Shown here piece by piece: positions 22,293 to 33,150 of a stretch of 64,000 bases of DNA (position 1 is its first letter; each line of letters starts with the position of its first letter). Origin of the DNA: Erigeron canadensis (lineage: Eukaryota > Streptophyta > Magnoliopsida > Asterales > Asteraceae); assembly GCF_010389155.1 (NCBI RefSeq), contig NC_057763.1, positions 2,942,475-3,006,474 of the forward strand, given 5' to 3'. Made by a program: the position numbers and the translations under genes. The notes under the pieces are model-generated. The model saw nothing but the letters and a program-made list of their open reading frames with translations, was not told the origin of the DNA and searched no databases.

Positions 22293-23613
22293 TATATGGT
22301 AACACTCCGGTGAGAATAGTCTTAAAATAAGCCTAACATTATTGAACCCAAATATGAGCTGTCAAAATGATGTCATAATAAAACTTTGGCAAATATAGGT
22401 AACATAAAATTGATGTTTTATAATTCAAATACCAAGCGTCTTATTATAATAAGGGAAAATTACTACTATAACAGTCAAATTTGAAGGTGTATGTTTAAAT
22501 ATAAAAACCTATAAAAAAAAATTACTACAATGATCATGAATTTCTTACTATCTAATTACAATAGTAGGATTTGATACTAGCTAATCAAATGATGACACAT
22601 GTTTTTTGGTGGGCAGCCTTTTTATTTGACACTGATTTTTGGTATGCAGTAACATATTGTCCTTTACCATTTGGAAACAATTGGCATGTCGCATTGGTAA
22701 ACAAAATTGGCAAAGGTGTACAGATGGCAACTACGTACAATCCGCAAGGATTGGCATGCGGGTTTTTTTACTTATAGTTATGGGTTGACTTACAAATTTT
22801 CGCATCCAGGGGCTGCTGGGCCCAATTTTATGAGAGGCCCATAAATGGGAGACCCAATTTAGTGGTCTTTAAGTTTTATGTTTTAAGCCCAGCAAAATTT
22901 ACTAGCAAAAGATCAATGGAACGAGAGTTTGAGATCCAGCCAGATGACACATTCTTTTTTTGCATTAATAGCACAACAAAATACTAAAAGCACTGCCACA
23001 ATATTTTTTGCATTCAGTCTTCAATTCGTCATTCCAGGTGTGTTTCTTCGATATTGAAGTGACGCAAAAAATGATTACTTTCGCCATTTTTTCCCATATA
23101 AATTGTTATCACACTTTTGATCTATTGTTGAATATATTATATTTAATTTATGATTTTAAGAGCCATTTTTTCTTCTTTCAACCTATCTCACAGACTGCCC
23201 GGCAACCATCCTTGTTTTTTTTTTGTCATCTTTTAACAATTAAGTTAACCACCCCTTCACCCTAACTTCAAAGTTTTGAGTTAATATGCGACTAATATTA
23301 CCTGTTATGATTGGAAAAGAAATCAACAAATAATAAATGTCCTAATTAAACTTGAAATGTTGTTTAACTACTTCTAACTTAGAAAAACTAGTGTGCTATT
23401 ATTATTATGACATATGTCACTTATGTTCTTTCATTTGCTTATCTACTAAACCTTAAATTCTTCCCTAGTAGTTGCCAGTACTTAAGGTTGATAAACCACT
23501 CACCCCTATCCTGCATTCTAAACAACCATTAAAAGCTAGTCTTTATACGCATAAGCATATGATATTTTTATATTAATGTTATTATATATATATATAAGCC
23601 TCTCAAAGTTCGC
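21628..23613. other. Intergenic region with an (AT)n tract
   Basis: Starts with the likely 3' UTR relic of HSP70-3. Around 21720-21830 the phrase TTTGGTATGTAATCAACTGTT...GTCGTAGTTTTTTGG is repeated in tandem. An (AT)n tract lies at about 22250-22297. The frames at 21950-22330 and 22571-22777 have no recognisable domain and skewed composition, and I do not call them genes. Confidence 0.5.
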
Positions 23614-23621
23614 TATATATA
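23614..23621 (+). promoter_or_regulatory. TATA box of the proline-rich protein gene
   Basis: TATATATA about 110 bases before the ATG at 23730, a normal spacing for a plant gene with a short 5' UTR. Confidence 0.55.
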
Positions 23622-23729
23622 GTTCAAAATCCTTTGTGCATTTTCATTCAAGTTAATCAAGTTCATTTATCTCTACCTCTCAAAGACTCCTGGGTATAGT
23701 ATTCTTTAGTTGATCGCTACGATTCTACC

Positions 23730-24092
23730 ATGGCTACCACTAGCTACACTTACCTTCTAGTCCTTGCAGTGTTTTGTGTTATGAACAACGAAATGTGTTA
23801 TGCTTCGCGTAATTTGTTGCAAGCAACTCCAACATTACCACAACCACAAATACCAAATTTACCAACAATGCCGCAACCACAGATGCCCACACTACCAACA
23901 TTGCCACAACCACAGATGCCCACCATCCCATCATTGCCACAACCACAAATGCCCACCATCCCGACTCTCCCTAACATGCCCACGCTTTCTATACCTCCAT
24001 TGCCTTCTATGCCGACAATGCCTACCATCCCAAACATTCCAACAACTCTTCCTAATATCCCTTTCTTTGCTCCACCACCTTCCAACAAGTAG
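23730..24092 (+). CDS. Small secreted proline-rich repeat protein
   Basis: A 120-residue protein with no intron. Residues 1-25 form a signal peptide: a hydrophobic core LLVLAVFCVM, with cleavage likely after CYA. The mature part is almost only Pro, Thr, Gln, Met, Leu, Ile and Asn. It contains four copies of an 11- to 12-residue repeat built on PQPQ(M/I)P, then a (M/I)PT(M/I)P-rich tail ending PPPSNK. This resembles the PELPK-like cell-wall proline-rich proteins of dicots, but the exact PELPK pentapeptide is absent, so I give no symbol. It should be exported to the cell wall. TATA box and start codon are well placed, and AATAAA lies at 24174-24179. It sits between HSP70-3 and HSP70-4 with no evident functional link. 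The repeats could vary in number by slippage. Confidence 0.8.
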   Translation: MATTSYTYLLVLAVFCVMNNEMCYASRNLLQATPTLPQPQIPNLPTMPQPQMPTLPTLPQPQMPTIPSLPQPQMPTIPTLPNMPTLSIPPLPSMPTMPTIPNIPTTLPNIPFFAPPPSNK

Positions 24093-24173
24093 ATATTGGA
24101 CACTAAACAATCAAAAATGCTTCTTGTTATGAGGGTCTTTTGGTGTAATCATCTTATGAGATTGGTAGCATAC

Positions 24174-24179
24174 AATAAA
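24174..24179 (+). terminator. Polyadenylation signal of the proline-rich protein gene
   Basis: AATAAA 82 bases after the stop codon. Confidence 0.5.
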
Positions 24180-25602
24180 ATTAGGAAGTTTCTCATTATT
24201 TGTTTTTTTTTTTCTCATTATCTGTTGTTCTTCTTTGTATACTCTGAGTGGTTTGATGTATATTGAATATTATGGTAATATATATCTTTATATTAAGTTG
24301 TGTTTATTACTTTATTATATAAGTTGAGCAATGCAGCTATTTATATGATAACATACTACAACCAAGTTTTCCTTTTCTTTTAACATCAGGGTAATATATT
24401 AATGCTACAACCACGGTATGATCCCATGTCTTCTCATTGATACTAAAGAGTTGAAGTGTTTTTGACTTTTTTTCCTTTTTAAATAATCAGGTCTCTAGAC
24501 TAAAGCTTCATGATTAGCCCTGATCTCCATAGACTCCAAAAACAATTCAATAATGTAATAAAGCAAAAACCATACCGTGATCAGTCTGCCCAAAGACTGA
24601 ATTGTGATCTGCATTGAGAATACATGAGATAAGTTTAGCTCTAATCGCCAATAGACCCCATTTAAATAAGACTACCTATAAAGAAGTCAAATTATTACAA
24701 GTCATATATTCAATCTTACTTTCTACACTAATATTTAATAGTGTATCTTCAAATTAAGTATTTCCCAACTTTCTATTTTAATCATCTAGCTACTGATTGA
24801 ATGCTTAAACTACACCAAACGCTGGACTAAAACAACCCTTCTGGACCAGTGCTGGTAGCATTGTGATTTTTGGAACCACTGCACTAGTGGCTTCAAGTGA
24901 TCAACCGGCGATTATAAGCTGATCCTTGGCTAGTTGGCTATAAAAATGAGAACTGGTGAAACAGATTTCATGCACCTAAACCATGTGAAGTACATTGAGC
25001 CCGAACTAACTGCGCCAAAACTGAGTTGCGCCTCCCCTGGAGAATACCAAGACCACCATATATGTTTCTCTTTGTTCCGTTTTTTCATATCATCCTCATT
25101 AAGGGAACCATTCATGACAGATGTAAAAAAAGATTATGAAGTAAGGTCATTTTGGTTATACCTTTTTCTGATGAAGTGAGCTTACTCTGCTAGGAGATAA
25201 CCATTGACACTACAGCATATAAATTAACCAGGGGAAGCTCTGCTCCACCTCTTTAAGCCCCACACACTATATACGCTAATTGCGTAAAGCATTAAGGCTA
25301 TCCACATAAGAGGTCAATTCACATAAGAGACAATATATAGAGAACTCAGAGACAATATATAGAGAACTCAATCAGAAAGAAAATCAACAAGGCTAACAAT
25401 CAATTTACATAAACTTGCCACCATGTTCATTTTATTCGAAAAACTTCATAGCACCATAAAAGTAAAAGTAACAAAATCACAGCAGAAGTTGGCTACTACC
25501 TAAACTACATCACAAACACACAACAAAACTACAACCCACTTTTAACAAACCTTTTCAACCCCCATAGCAAAAGAACCACCCTCAAAGCTACTAGCAATCA
25601 CC
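24180..25602. other. Intergenic region and 3' UTR of HSP70-4
   Basis: No gene called. Frames on both strands at 24930-25180 overlap but match no family I know. The minus-strand frame, with the phrase YSPGEAQLSFG, could be a decayed exon. The direct repeat GAGACAATATATAGAGAACTCA occurs at about 25327 and 25349. The last 200 bases are the likely 3' UTR of HSP70-4. Confidence 0.5.
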
Positions 25603-28273
25603 TTAGTCCACTTCTTCAATCTTTGGCCCTGAGCCACCAGCAGAAGGGCCATCGTCATCCATGCCGCCTCCCATATCTGGACCACCAGCCCCGCCCTGAT
25701 ACATTCGGGCAATGATTGGATTGCATATACCTTCAAGCTCCTTCATTTTGTCTTCAAACTCTTCAACCTCGGCCAACTGGTTTCCATCCAACCACTGGAT
25801 CGCTTCCTCAACCGCATCCTCAACTTTCTTCTTGTCATCTGCCGGCAGTTTTGAGCTGATCTTGTCATCCTTGATAGTGTTCCTCATATTATACGCGTAG
25901 TTCTCCAACGCGTTCTTGGCCTCCACTTTCTTCTTGTGTTCCTCATCCTCTGCTTTGTATTTCTCCGCCTCTTGCACCATCTTCTCAATCTCTTCCTTGG
26001 ATAGCCTGCCCTTGTCATTTGTAATGGTGATTTTGTTCTTTTGTCCGGTGGTCTTGTCCTCAGCAGACACATTTAAAATACCATTAGCATCAATGTCAAA
26101 ACACACAGTGATCTGTGGAACACCACGAGGAGCTGGTGGGATTCCAGATAGCTCAAACTTCCCCAAGAGATTGTTATCCTTGGTTCTTGTTCTTTCACCT
26201 TCATAAACCTGGATCAAAACCCCCGGTTGATTATCAGAGTAGGTCGAAAACACTTGCTCTTTCTTGGTTGGAATCGTGGTGTTCCTCGGTATCAAGACCG
26301 TCATGACACCACCTGCAGTCTCCAACCCAAGAGACAAAGGCGTCACATCGAGTAAAAGCAAATCTTGAACTTTCTGGTTCCCTTCACCACTTAGAATTGC
26401 AGCTTGAACCGCCGCACCATACGCCACTGCTTCATCAGGGTTGATGCTCTTGCACAACTCTTTCCCGTTGAAAAAATCTTGCAACAATTGTTGAACTTTT
26501 GGAATTCGAGTAGAGCCACCAACAAGGACCACATCATGAACACTGTTCTTGTCCATCTTGGCATCTCTCAAACACTTCTCAACCGGCTCCATACATTTTC
26601 TAAACAGATCCATGTTCAATTCCTCGAATCTTGCACGAGTAATCGTCGAGTAGAAATCAATTCCTTCATACAAAGAATCAATTTCAATGGTGGTTTGAGC
26701 AGTTGATGAAAGGGTCCTCTTCGCCCTTTCACAGGCAGTTCTCAACCTTCTCAAAGCTCTTGGATTTCCACTTATATCCTTCTTGTTTTTCCTCTTAAAC
26801 TCCTGAACAAAGTGATTAACCATCCTATTATCAAAATCTTCACCACCCAAATGCGTATCTCCAGCAGTCGACTTCACTTCAAAAATACCCTCTTCAATGG
26901 TAAGCAGAGACACATCAAAAGTGCCACCACCCAAGTCAAAAATCAACACATTTTTCTCACCAACACTAGAAGCCTTCTTGTCAAGCCCATAAGCAATGGC
27001 AGCTGCAGTCGGCTCGTTGATGATTCTCATGACATTGAGACCAGAAATGACACCGGCGTCCTTGGTAGCTTGACGCTGCGAGTCGTTGAAGTAGGCAGGG
27101 ACGGTGACCACCGCGTTTTTGATGGTGGTTCCAAGGTAAGCCTCGGCAATTTCCTTCATTTTGTTTAAGACCATGGACGAGATTTCTTCAGCTGAGAACT
27201 GCTTTTCTTCATTTTTATGTGAGACAACAATCATGGGTTTGTCTGCAGGGCCGGCAATAACTTTGAATGGCCAGTGCTTCATGTCACTCTGCACCGATGG
27301 ATCAGAGTATCGCCTTCCAATTAGACGCTTAGCATCTGCAAATATTCACATAATACGAATTATTCAATTAATCATGAAATAAATTATCAGAAAGGAAATA
27401 TGTATAACATGCCTTTTGAATTATTTGAGCACAAAAGCCCCAAAATTATAAGCCAAAAGTATCTATATCTATACCCACTCATAAAGCATTTAAACTATTT
27501 TATTTTTAAAAATCACTTATAATTCAAGATAAGAAGAAATTACACATGCATTCTAAAAATTGATTGTGGACTGTTTTACCATTAATATTAATTTATAAAT
27601 ATCAATTTAAAAATACTAACTCTTTGATTTAAAATAAATAAGTAATCATTAAAGAAATTTCATAACTAGTTTGTAATGCAATTAGTTTAAACTTTAACAA
27701 ATTAGAATTACATTAAAATTATACAAATTTCACTTCTACCAATTGTTACATGTTGTTTAATTATCATGCTAGTACTATATAATTTCTATGTGCAACTCCA
27801 AACCCCAATAAATTTATTCACTTTATTCTAGACTTCCAATCTAAAAAGTTCCATACATATATATATAAGCTTGAAATTATTCTATAATCTACATACATAT
27901 ATTTTTTGTCACCTAAAATACCCTAACTAAAAATCACAACAAAACAATACATTATCAATATTATTATTATTCCAATTTCAACATAACAACCAAGCATTAA
28001 TTAATATAAATAATTAATTAATTAATTATTCAAGACATGAAAAAAAAACAGAGACATACCGAAAACAGTGTTGGTAGGGTTCATGGCGACCTGATTTTTA
28101 GCAGCATCTCCAATCAACCTTTCTGTATCAGTAAAAGCAACATAAGACGGTGTCGTTCTGTTACCCTGATCATTAGCTATTATCTCCACCCGATCATGCT
28201 GCCATACGCCGACACACGAGTATGTCGTTCCGAGATCAATTCCGATCGCCGGTCCTTCGCCTTTTCCAGACAT
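25603..28273 (-). CDS. HSP70: Cytosolic HSP70 chaperone, intact copy (HSP70-4)
   Basis: An ATP-driven protein-folding chaperone of cytosol and nucleus. On the minus strand exon 1 is 28273-28060, the intron 28059-27336 (724 bp) and exon 2 27335-25603. Together they encode 648 residues. The ATPase signatures ([34 protein letters not shown]) are intact and the protein ends EEVD. The C-terminal Gly-rich linker differs from HSP70-1 ([15 protein letters not shown]) and is three residues shorter overall. The intron sits after codon 71 as in the tandem copies, but its sequence and the flanks are unlike theirs, so this copy split off earlier or moved separately. It points towards HSP70-3. Its promoter has a perfect heat-shock element, so it is the best candidate here for strong heat induction. 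Confidence 0.95.
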
Positions 28274-28414
28274 GTTTTCAAATCAAATAAAAATACAGAG
28301 ATTTTAAACTGAATTTAATTTGTGTGCGGAAAATAATAAATGTGTTCGTAGTAGGCTGTTTGATTAATTGATTTTTTTTGATGATGAAAAAAGGGTTGGG
28401 GTAAGCAGGGCGGT

Positions 28415-28452
28415 TTTATAAAGGTAGAGGATTTCTTCATTCCAGAAGGTTC
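28415..28452 (-). promoter_or_regulatory. Heat-shock element and TATA box of HSP70-4
   Basis: Three perfect contiguous units, TTC (28440-28442), GAA (28445-28447) and TTC (28450-28452), form a consensus binding site for a heat-shock factor trimer. A TATA box (TTTATAAAA on the minus strand, 28422-28414) follows 18 bases downstream. The start codon is about 140 bases further on. Another TTC unit nearby (28436-28438) is out of the 5-base phase. Confidence 0.85.
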
Positions 28453-29782
28453 TGGCCTGTTAGTATGAGGCAATTGTCAAGTCTTTGAGTATGGAACGTA
28501 CTAGACATGTCTTTCTTTTTCTTTCTTTTCTTTTTATTTGTTTTTTCACATTTTATTTTGGTTTTTTTTTAAGGTTTTCTCTTTTTTCACCTCCGTGTTT
28601 GTTCCAGACTCTTCCCGCTCCCATTTTTTTAGTAATTTATTTAAATAGTACGAGTATTTGTTGATATAACCTTTTAATCGGTTTGTCTTAATATATTTTA
28701 AGTTTTAAAATAACACAAATTGATATATAGTACCCAGTTAAATATCATAATATCAAATATACCCAAGCTAAATATTAAAACTTTTATTTTTATCCATTTC
28801 ACTAAAAAAAAAAAAGCTAATAAAGATAACTTTACACAATTAAATTTCCACCTTGCCCTTGATATACTATTTAAAAGTCCCCAAAATTTATAACCGAATA
28901 CCAAATTGAAATCTCTACCTATGCCGAAGTGTTACTGCAATTTGCATATCATGTAGTCGTCCACTCTGTTTTCTTCTTCATTTGTATTTTCTATTCCTTT
29001 CCACATGAAACATATAACCCATGGACAGTACCACATGGGGCAAAGGGAATTGCCCCCTCAAAATTTAGATTTTGTAAATTTTTCATCGATTTTAAAAAAA
29101 TTCTTATAAGTTTTTAACATTTTAACCTCTTTTATATTTATATTTTACGGATTTTTTAATTTTGACCCCTCTGAGATTTTTTACTGGTACATATAACCCA
29201 TAAAATGTTTTACTGAGTCATTTGAATATGTCATTTTAAACTAACATGAATGTATCGAATTCTTTGATTTCCCCTAAAGCAACTATGACTTTACATATAA
29301 TCATATGTAAGATTTATTAATCTTAGTTCTGTACTATCATAAAAGCATGGCAATTAGGTAAATATATACGAGTATATAAATAAGGATCACTCCAAGACAA
29401 ATCAACAACATAAACAAGTTTCATAAAAAAGGAAATTGATATTCTCACCTTAAAATGCCTTTATCTTGTTAGAGAGAATCAGATCAACATATTGATCTGG
29501 GAAGTTATCATCAGGTTATATAGTTTCCCTAATTCACTACTACAGTCCTACGCAATCATGGGCTCGTTGGAAGGAAAAATGACGGGATTATATACCTCCT
29601 AAACAAAAGAGGGTATAATGGGCATTCAATTTTTAATTTATAATAATTAAGATTTATGAGGTTTTATTTAATATAAGAATGAGCTAAATGGGTGCCTATG
29701 ATAGATTAATTGTTTAAGTTGGACATGTGTGATATTATGTTATTCAATTGGGTAAATATGTGATTGTAAAAGTTAGTAAGAC
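28453..29782. other. Intergenic region upstream of HSP70-4
   Basis: AT-rich. The segment 29030-29190 (GGCAAAGGGAATTGCCCCCTC...TTTTGACCCCTCTGAG) resembles eroded transposon sequence common in plant genomes, but I cannot define its ends. No gene. Confidence 0.4.
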
Positions 29783-30051
29783 TAACCCTGTGTTTTTGAG
29801 TTTATATGTAAAGGAAGGGAAAAGAAGAGAAGAGGAATGAATGGAAGAGAAGGGGTGAAGTTTCTTTCCTTCCAAATCATCCCAAAAGTGGGAGGAAAAT
29901 ATCTTTAACAAATTCTATAGAATTCTCCTTCCAAATTTTTTCCCTTCTTTTCTCTTCTTCCCTTAAATAAAACTCAAGAACCCAAATATTTTTAAAATCC
30001 TTTACAATCTTTTCCTTTCCTTTTAAAATAAAACTCAAGAACATACCCTAA
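29783..30051. mobile_element. PIF/Harbinger-like MITE
   Basis: A 3-bp TAA duplication (29783-29785 and 30049-30051) flanks 263 bp. The left end CCCTGTGTTTTTGAGTTTA pairs inversely with the right end, whose complement reads GGGTATGTTCTTGAGTTTTA. The inner parts are purine-rich on the left (GGAAGGGAAAAGAAGAG) and pyrimidine-rich on the right. A TAA/TTA target and a GGG(T/C)ATGTT-type end suit PIF/Harbinger MITEs. The outermost three bases do not pair, so the call is moderate. Confidence 0.55.
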
Positions 30052-30962
30052 ATGGTATGAGGCATCTTGGAGAAGATTGTAAAGGGAGGTTCTTAAAAAA
30101 AGTGTGGTAAACGGCATCTTGACACCATAAGGTATCTCTTGCCATGTGTAAAGACCAAATGATTAATGTTTTTTATTTTAGTATTTTACTTATATATTTA
30201 AAACTAAATATACATAAATAACTATAACTTAATTTCAATTACATAAAAACTATGACATAATTTTTAAAAACTACTCGTACTAAAATACATAAAGTAAAGA
30301 TATCATATATAAATATACACCTTTGAATAAAATAAATAAAGATAACAATAAAATCCATTACAAAATAAAGAAAAGATAAAAGGAAAACTCAAAGGGGCAA
30401 AGGGCTATATACAAAAAGTTTTAGGGGTTAAAGGTGAAAAAAAGCAAAATTTAAAGGACCGCATACAAAAATTTAGTTGTCTTCTTCATCTACAATTTGC
30501 AGATCGATGGTACAGTTATACATATTAACATATATATACCTTTGCATGAAAAAAAAGGCAAGAGGAAAACTCAATCTTATCCCTACCTCTCTTCTCTCCC
30601 ACCTTTGAATTTCGGAAGGCACAAAAAACAAGTGCAATTTTCGGGCGTTTGTTTTGGTCCGTCGACCACCTTTTGACCAGCCGAAATGCGACATCGGGAT
30701 GATGTGCACAGCGTTCAGGTTGCATTTCGCAGCCGAAACGCCCCTAAAACACTTCACACCGTATGGTCTAAGGGGAAATATGATAAAATCCCTTTTATTA
30801 TTATTATATATATTTATTATGAGAGATGATATTAGTGCCACATATCTTAATTAATCTACCACATTTAGGCATTATTTACTTGTACAGTTTGTTGTGATAC
30901 TTGTACAGTGTGGTAAATCTATCAAAATCCATGGTACATTTATCATCACCCATTTATTATTA
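30052..30962. other. Intergenic region with a GC-richer inverted-repeat patch
   Basis: Mostly AT-rich. At 30655-30775 a GC-richer patch contains CGAAATGC (about 30682) and GCATTTCG (about 30722) as an inverted pair. Small frames on both strands overlap it; none resembles a known protein. Confidence 0.4.
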
Positions 30963-31000
30963 CTAGCTAATCAACCCGGGTTAACTGATAAACGTTTTGT
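30963..31000 (-). mobile_element. Probable Helitron 3' end
   Basis: On the minus strand AACCCGGGTT is followed by GATTAGCTAG at 30966-30963 and then T, the same TTAGCTAG ending as the complete Helitron at 2126. The hairpin is less clear here and the other end is unknown. Confidence 0.4.
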
Positions 31001-31492
31001 TAAAAATTGAATTAAACCCGGGTAGCTTTAAAATATGTTGTCATATTAAAATATCTAATAACAATGTTAAATAAGATGAAAAGTTGTGATAAATTATTAT
31101 GTAAAAAATGAAATTAAACGGAAACAATAATTGTGTTGTAACAATCGTGATTCTTGACTCTTTGAGTTCGTGTACATTTTGACTAAGTATTTTGTTAATC
31201 AATATATGTTCAAGTGCAATTTGTGGTTTAATTGGGTTCAATGTGTTCAAAAAGGTCATTTATCATTTATTTGAGACTAATGTGCTAGTCGAGATCATTG
31301 TTAGTGCTAATCGACTATTATATTTTAGATGATATCTAAATTAGCTAGGAAACATGATATGGATCCTCCATGAGTTATACCCAACTTATGACCCACCCAA
31401 CAAAACCCCACCTTATCCTTTTCCCACCACCCATTTCTCCCATCCATCCATTTCACTTTCCTTATCTCTTTCTCTCTATATTCTCTTGTAAG

Positions 31493-31493
<1 letters not shown>

Positions 31494-31539
<46 letters not shown>

Positions 31540-31560
31540 ACGTTCACTCTCTCTCTCTCT
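31494..31560. repeat. (CA)n and (CT)n microsatellites
   Basis: A (CA)22 run at 31494-31537 is followed by a short CT run ending near 31560. The frames read across it are artefacts. Confidence 0.95.
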
Positions 31561-31639
31561 AAAATTCTTACATCAAAATAATTGTTTCAAGCAAGATTTG
31601 TGTTAGAGTTATCATTTATATCATTGATGTGTGAAAATT

Positions 31640-33150
31640 TAGTTAAATTAAAATCCTTAAAAATACTCCGAATCGAATACCACACACAATCGGGCAGTGG
31701 ACCCGTTCGTATGCAATATAGATTAAAGTAAGTAAAGGTTCGTTCCACGGAGACTACAAAGAGCTAGCGAGTTTTAAGTTAATAAAAAGAGTTTGGTTTT
31801 TAAAGATACCACGTCATCTTGATTTTATATTAAAAGTTAGTTGATTGAAAGAGTTAGAAATTCCTAAGAATTTATTGAAAAGAAAATTGTTTTATATCAA
31901 ATAGGATGAGAAGATCATCCACTTCAACTCCATGACACACATTATTTAGGTTGCACTTAAATGAAGAACCAATTCGAATATGTTGATTAATAACCGAGAG
32001 CTAAACAAAGACTCACCCCGTACCCGTCAAGTTCGTTACTTTATTCAATTCCCTTAATTAACTAGTTCCATTACTAAGACCAGTACCCCAAGACGCCTTT
32101 CATAACTTTCCTAGTCAACTAATTGTTTTGGTTATTTAGATAACAATTGTGTCTCTTGATTGTACCCAACCATTAACCCGTTAACTCTTATTAACTATTA
32201 ATTACTTTCTACCGTACCCGTCATAGAAACAATCGCTTCTAACCAAGCAATCAAAATAACTTTTACACAGCCTAGTTACCACTAAGATCATGCAAAAACT
32301 ATCCGCAATTAAGAGTTAAATAATAAAGAATTAATAAGCTAAGATTAGGACACAACGTTAAATCAAATCAACTTGAATTTAAAAGATTATGCAACCATTA
32401 TTCAATGTATCACTTCATCTCAGTGGATGACGAATTATTTAGCTACTCATAATCATAAACAAAGCACAAAAAGTAAAAATATAGAAGAACATATTGTACC
32501 AATGTGTAGAAAACAAGTAAACGCTAAAAAAATCAATAACCGAATGCCTTGAAGCTCACGAACAACCCTTGGACCTTGATATTTGAAAAAGCTACTGAGA
32601 ATAGCCCCAAAGAACCCTAAAATCGACTAAAGGTGATTGTATATCGAATGGGAGGGTTATGGTCTTGTATATATAGAGTTTACAAAAAGTCTTCACAAAC
32701 CGACCTATAGGTGCGACGCACCAAGCTTCAGGTGCGGCGCACCTAGCCTTGTTTCCAAAAATATTCCTGCCCGATATGCGACGCACCACAGGGTTGGTGC
32801 GCCGCACCTCCCTGCTTTCTAACATCTTCCAACTTTCTGAGAAGAAAATGCTCCGCACCAATCTTCCAGGTGCGACGCACTTGCTCTGTTTTCAGCCAAA
32901 ACTTGTAGTTTTCATTCCGTTTTCACTCGTATGTGTCCATGAACCTTCCTACTGCATCTTCTAGTCATCCGAAAGTTGTTTCTAACCATTTCTCCTTTTC
33001 TAAGCCTGCAACCACTAACAATACCATTAAAGCATCGAATATATATATAATTTGCTCATAATTAAGCTCAAAACGACTTAGAAACGATATGGATTATGCA
33101 TATAAATGGACATATCAATCATCATCTTCATATCATATCAAAAATTTGGG
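31640..33150 (+). repeat. Large non-coding repeat, probably LTR-retrotransposon derived
   Basis: Starts near ATACTCCGAATCGAATACC and CGGGCAGTGGACCCG (31691-31705), followed by GGTTCGTTCCACGGAGACT. It is the plus-strand relative of the block at 1-835. It has several GTACCC islands (about 32021, 32087, 32213) and, near its end, an array of GGTGCGACGCACC palindromes (32710-32881). No gag or pol frame. Borders are uncertain. Confidence 0.45.
32710..32881. repeat. Array of GGTGCGNCGCACC palindromes
   Basis: Near-identical 13-base palindromes lie at 32710-32722, 32731-32743, 32776-32787 (first base lost), 32796-32808 and 32869-32881 (last base changed), plus a half site CTCCGCACC at 32851. They are embedded in an otherwise AT-rich region. 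Confidence 0.85.

Noticed and set aside
21950..22330. 126-residue frame after HSP70-3
   Set aside because: It runs into an (AT)n microsatellite (IYIYIYIY tail) and shows no domain.
31325..31606. Frames with CVCVCV or THTHTH repeats
   Set aside because: Direct translation of the (CA)n microsatellite.
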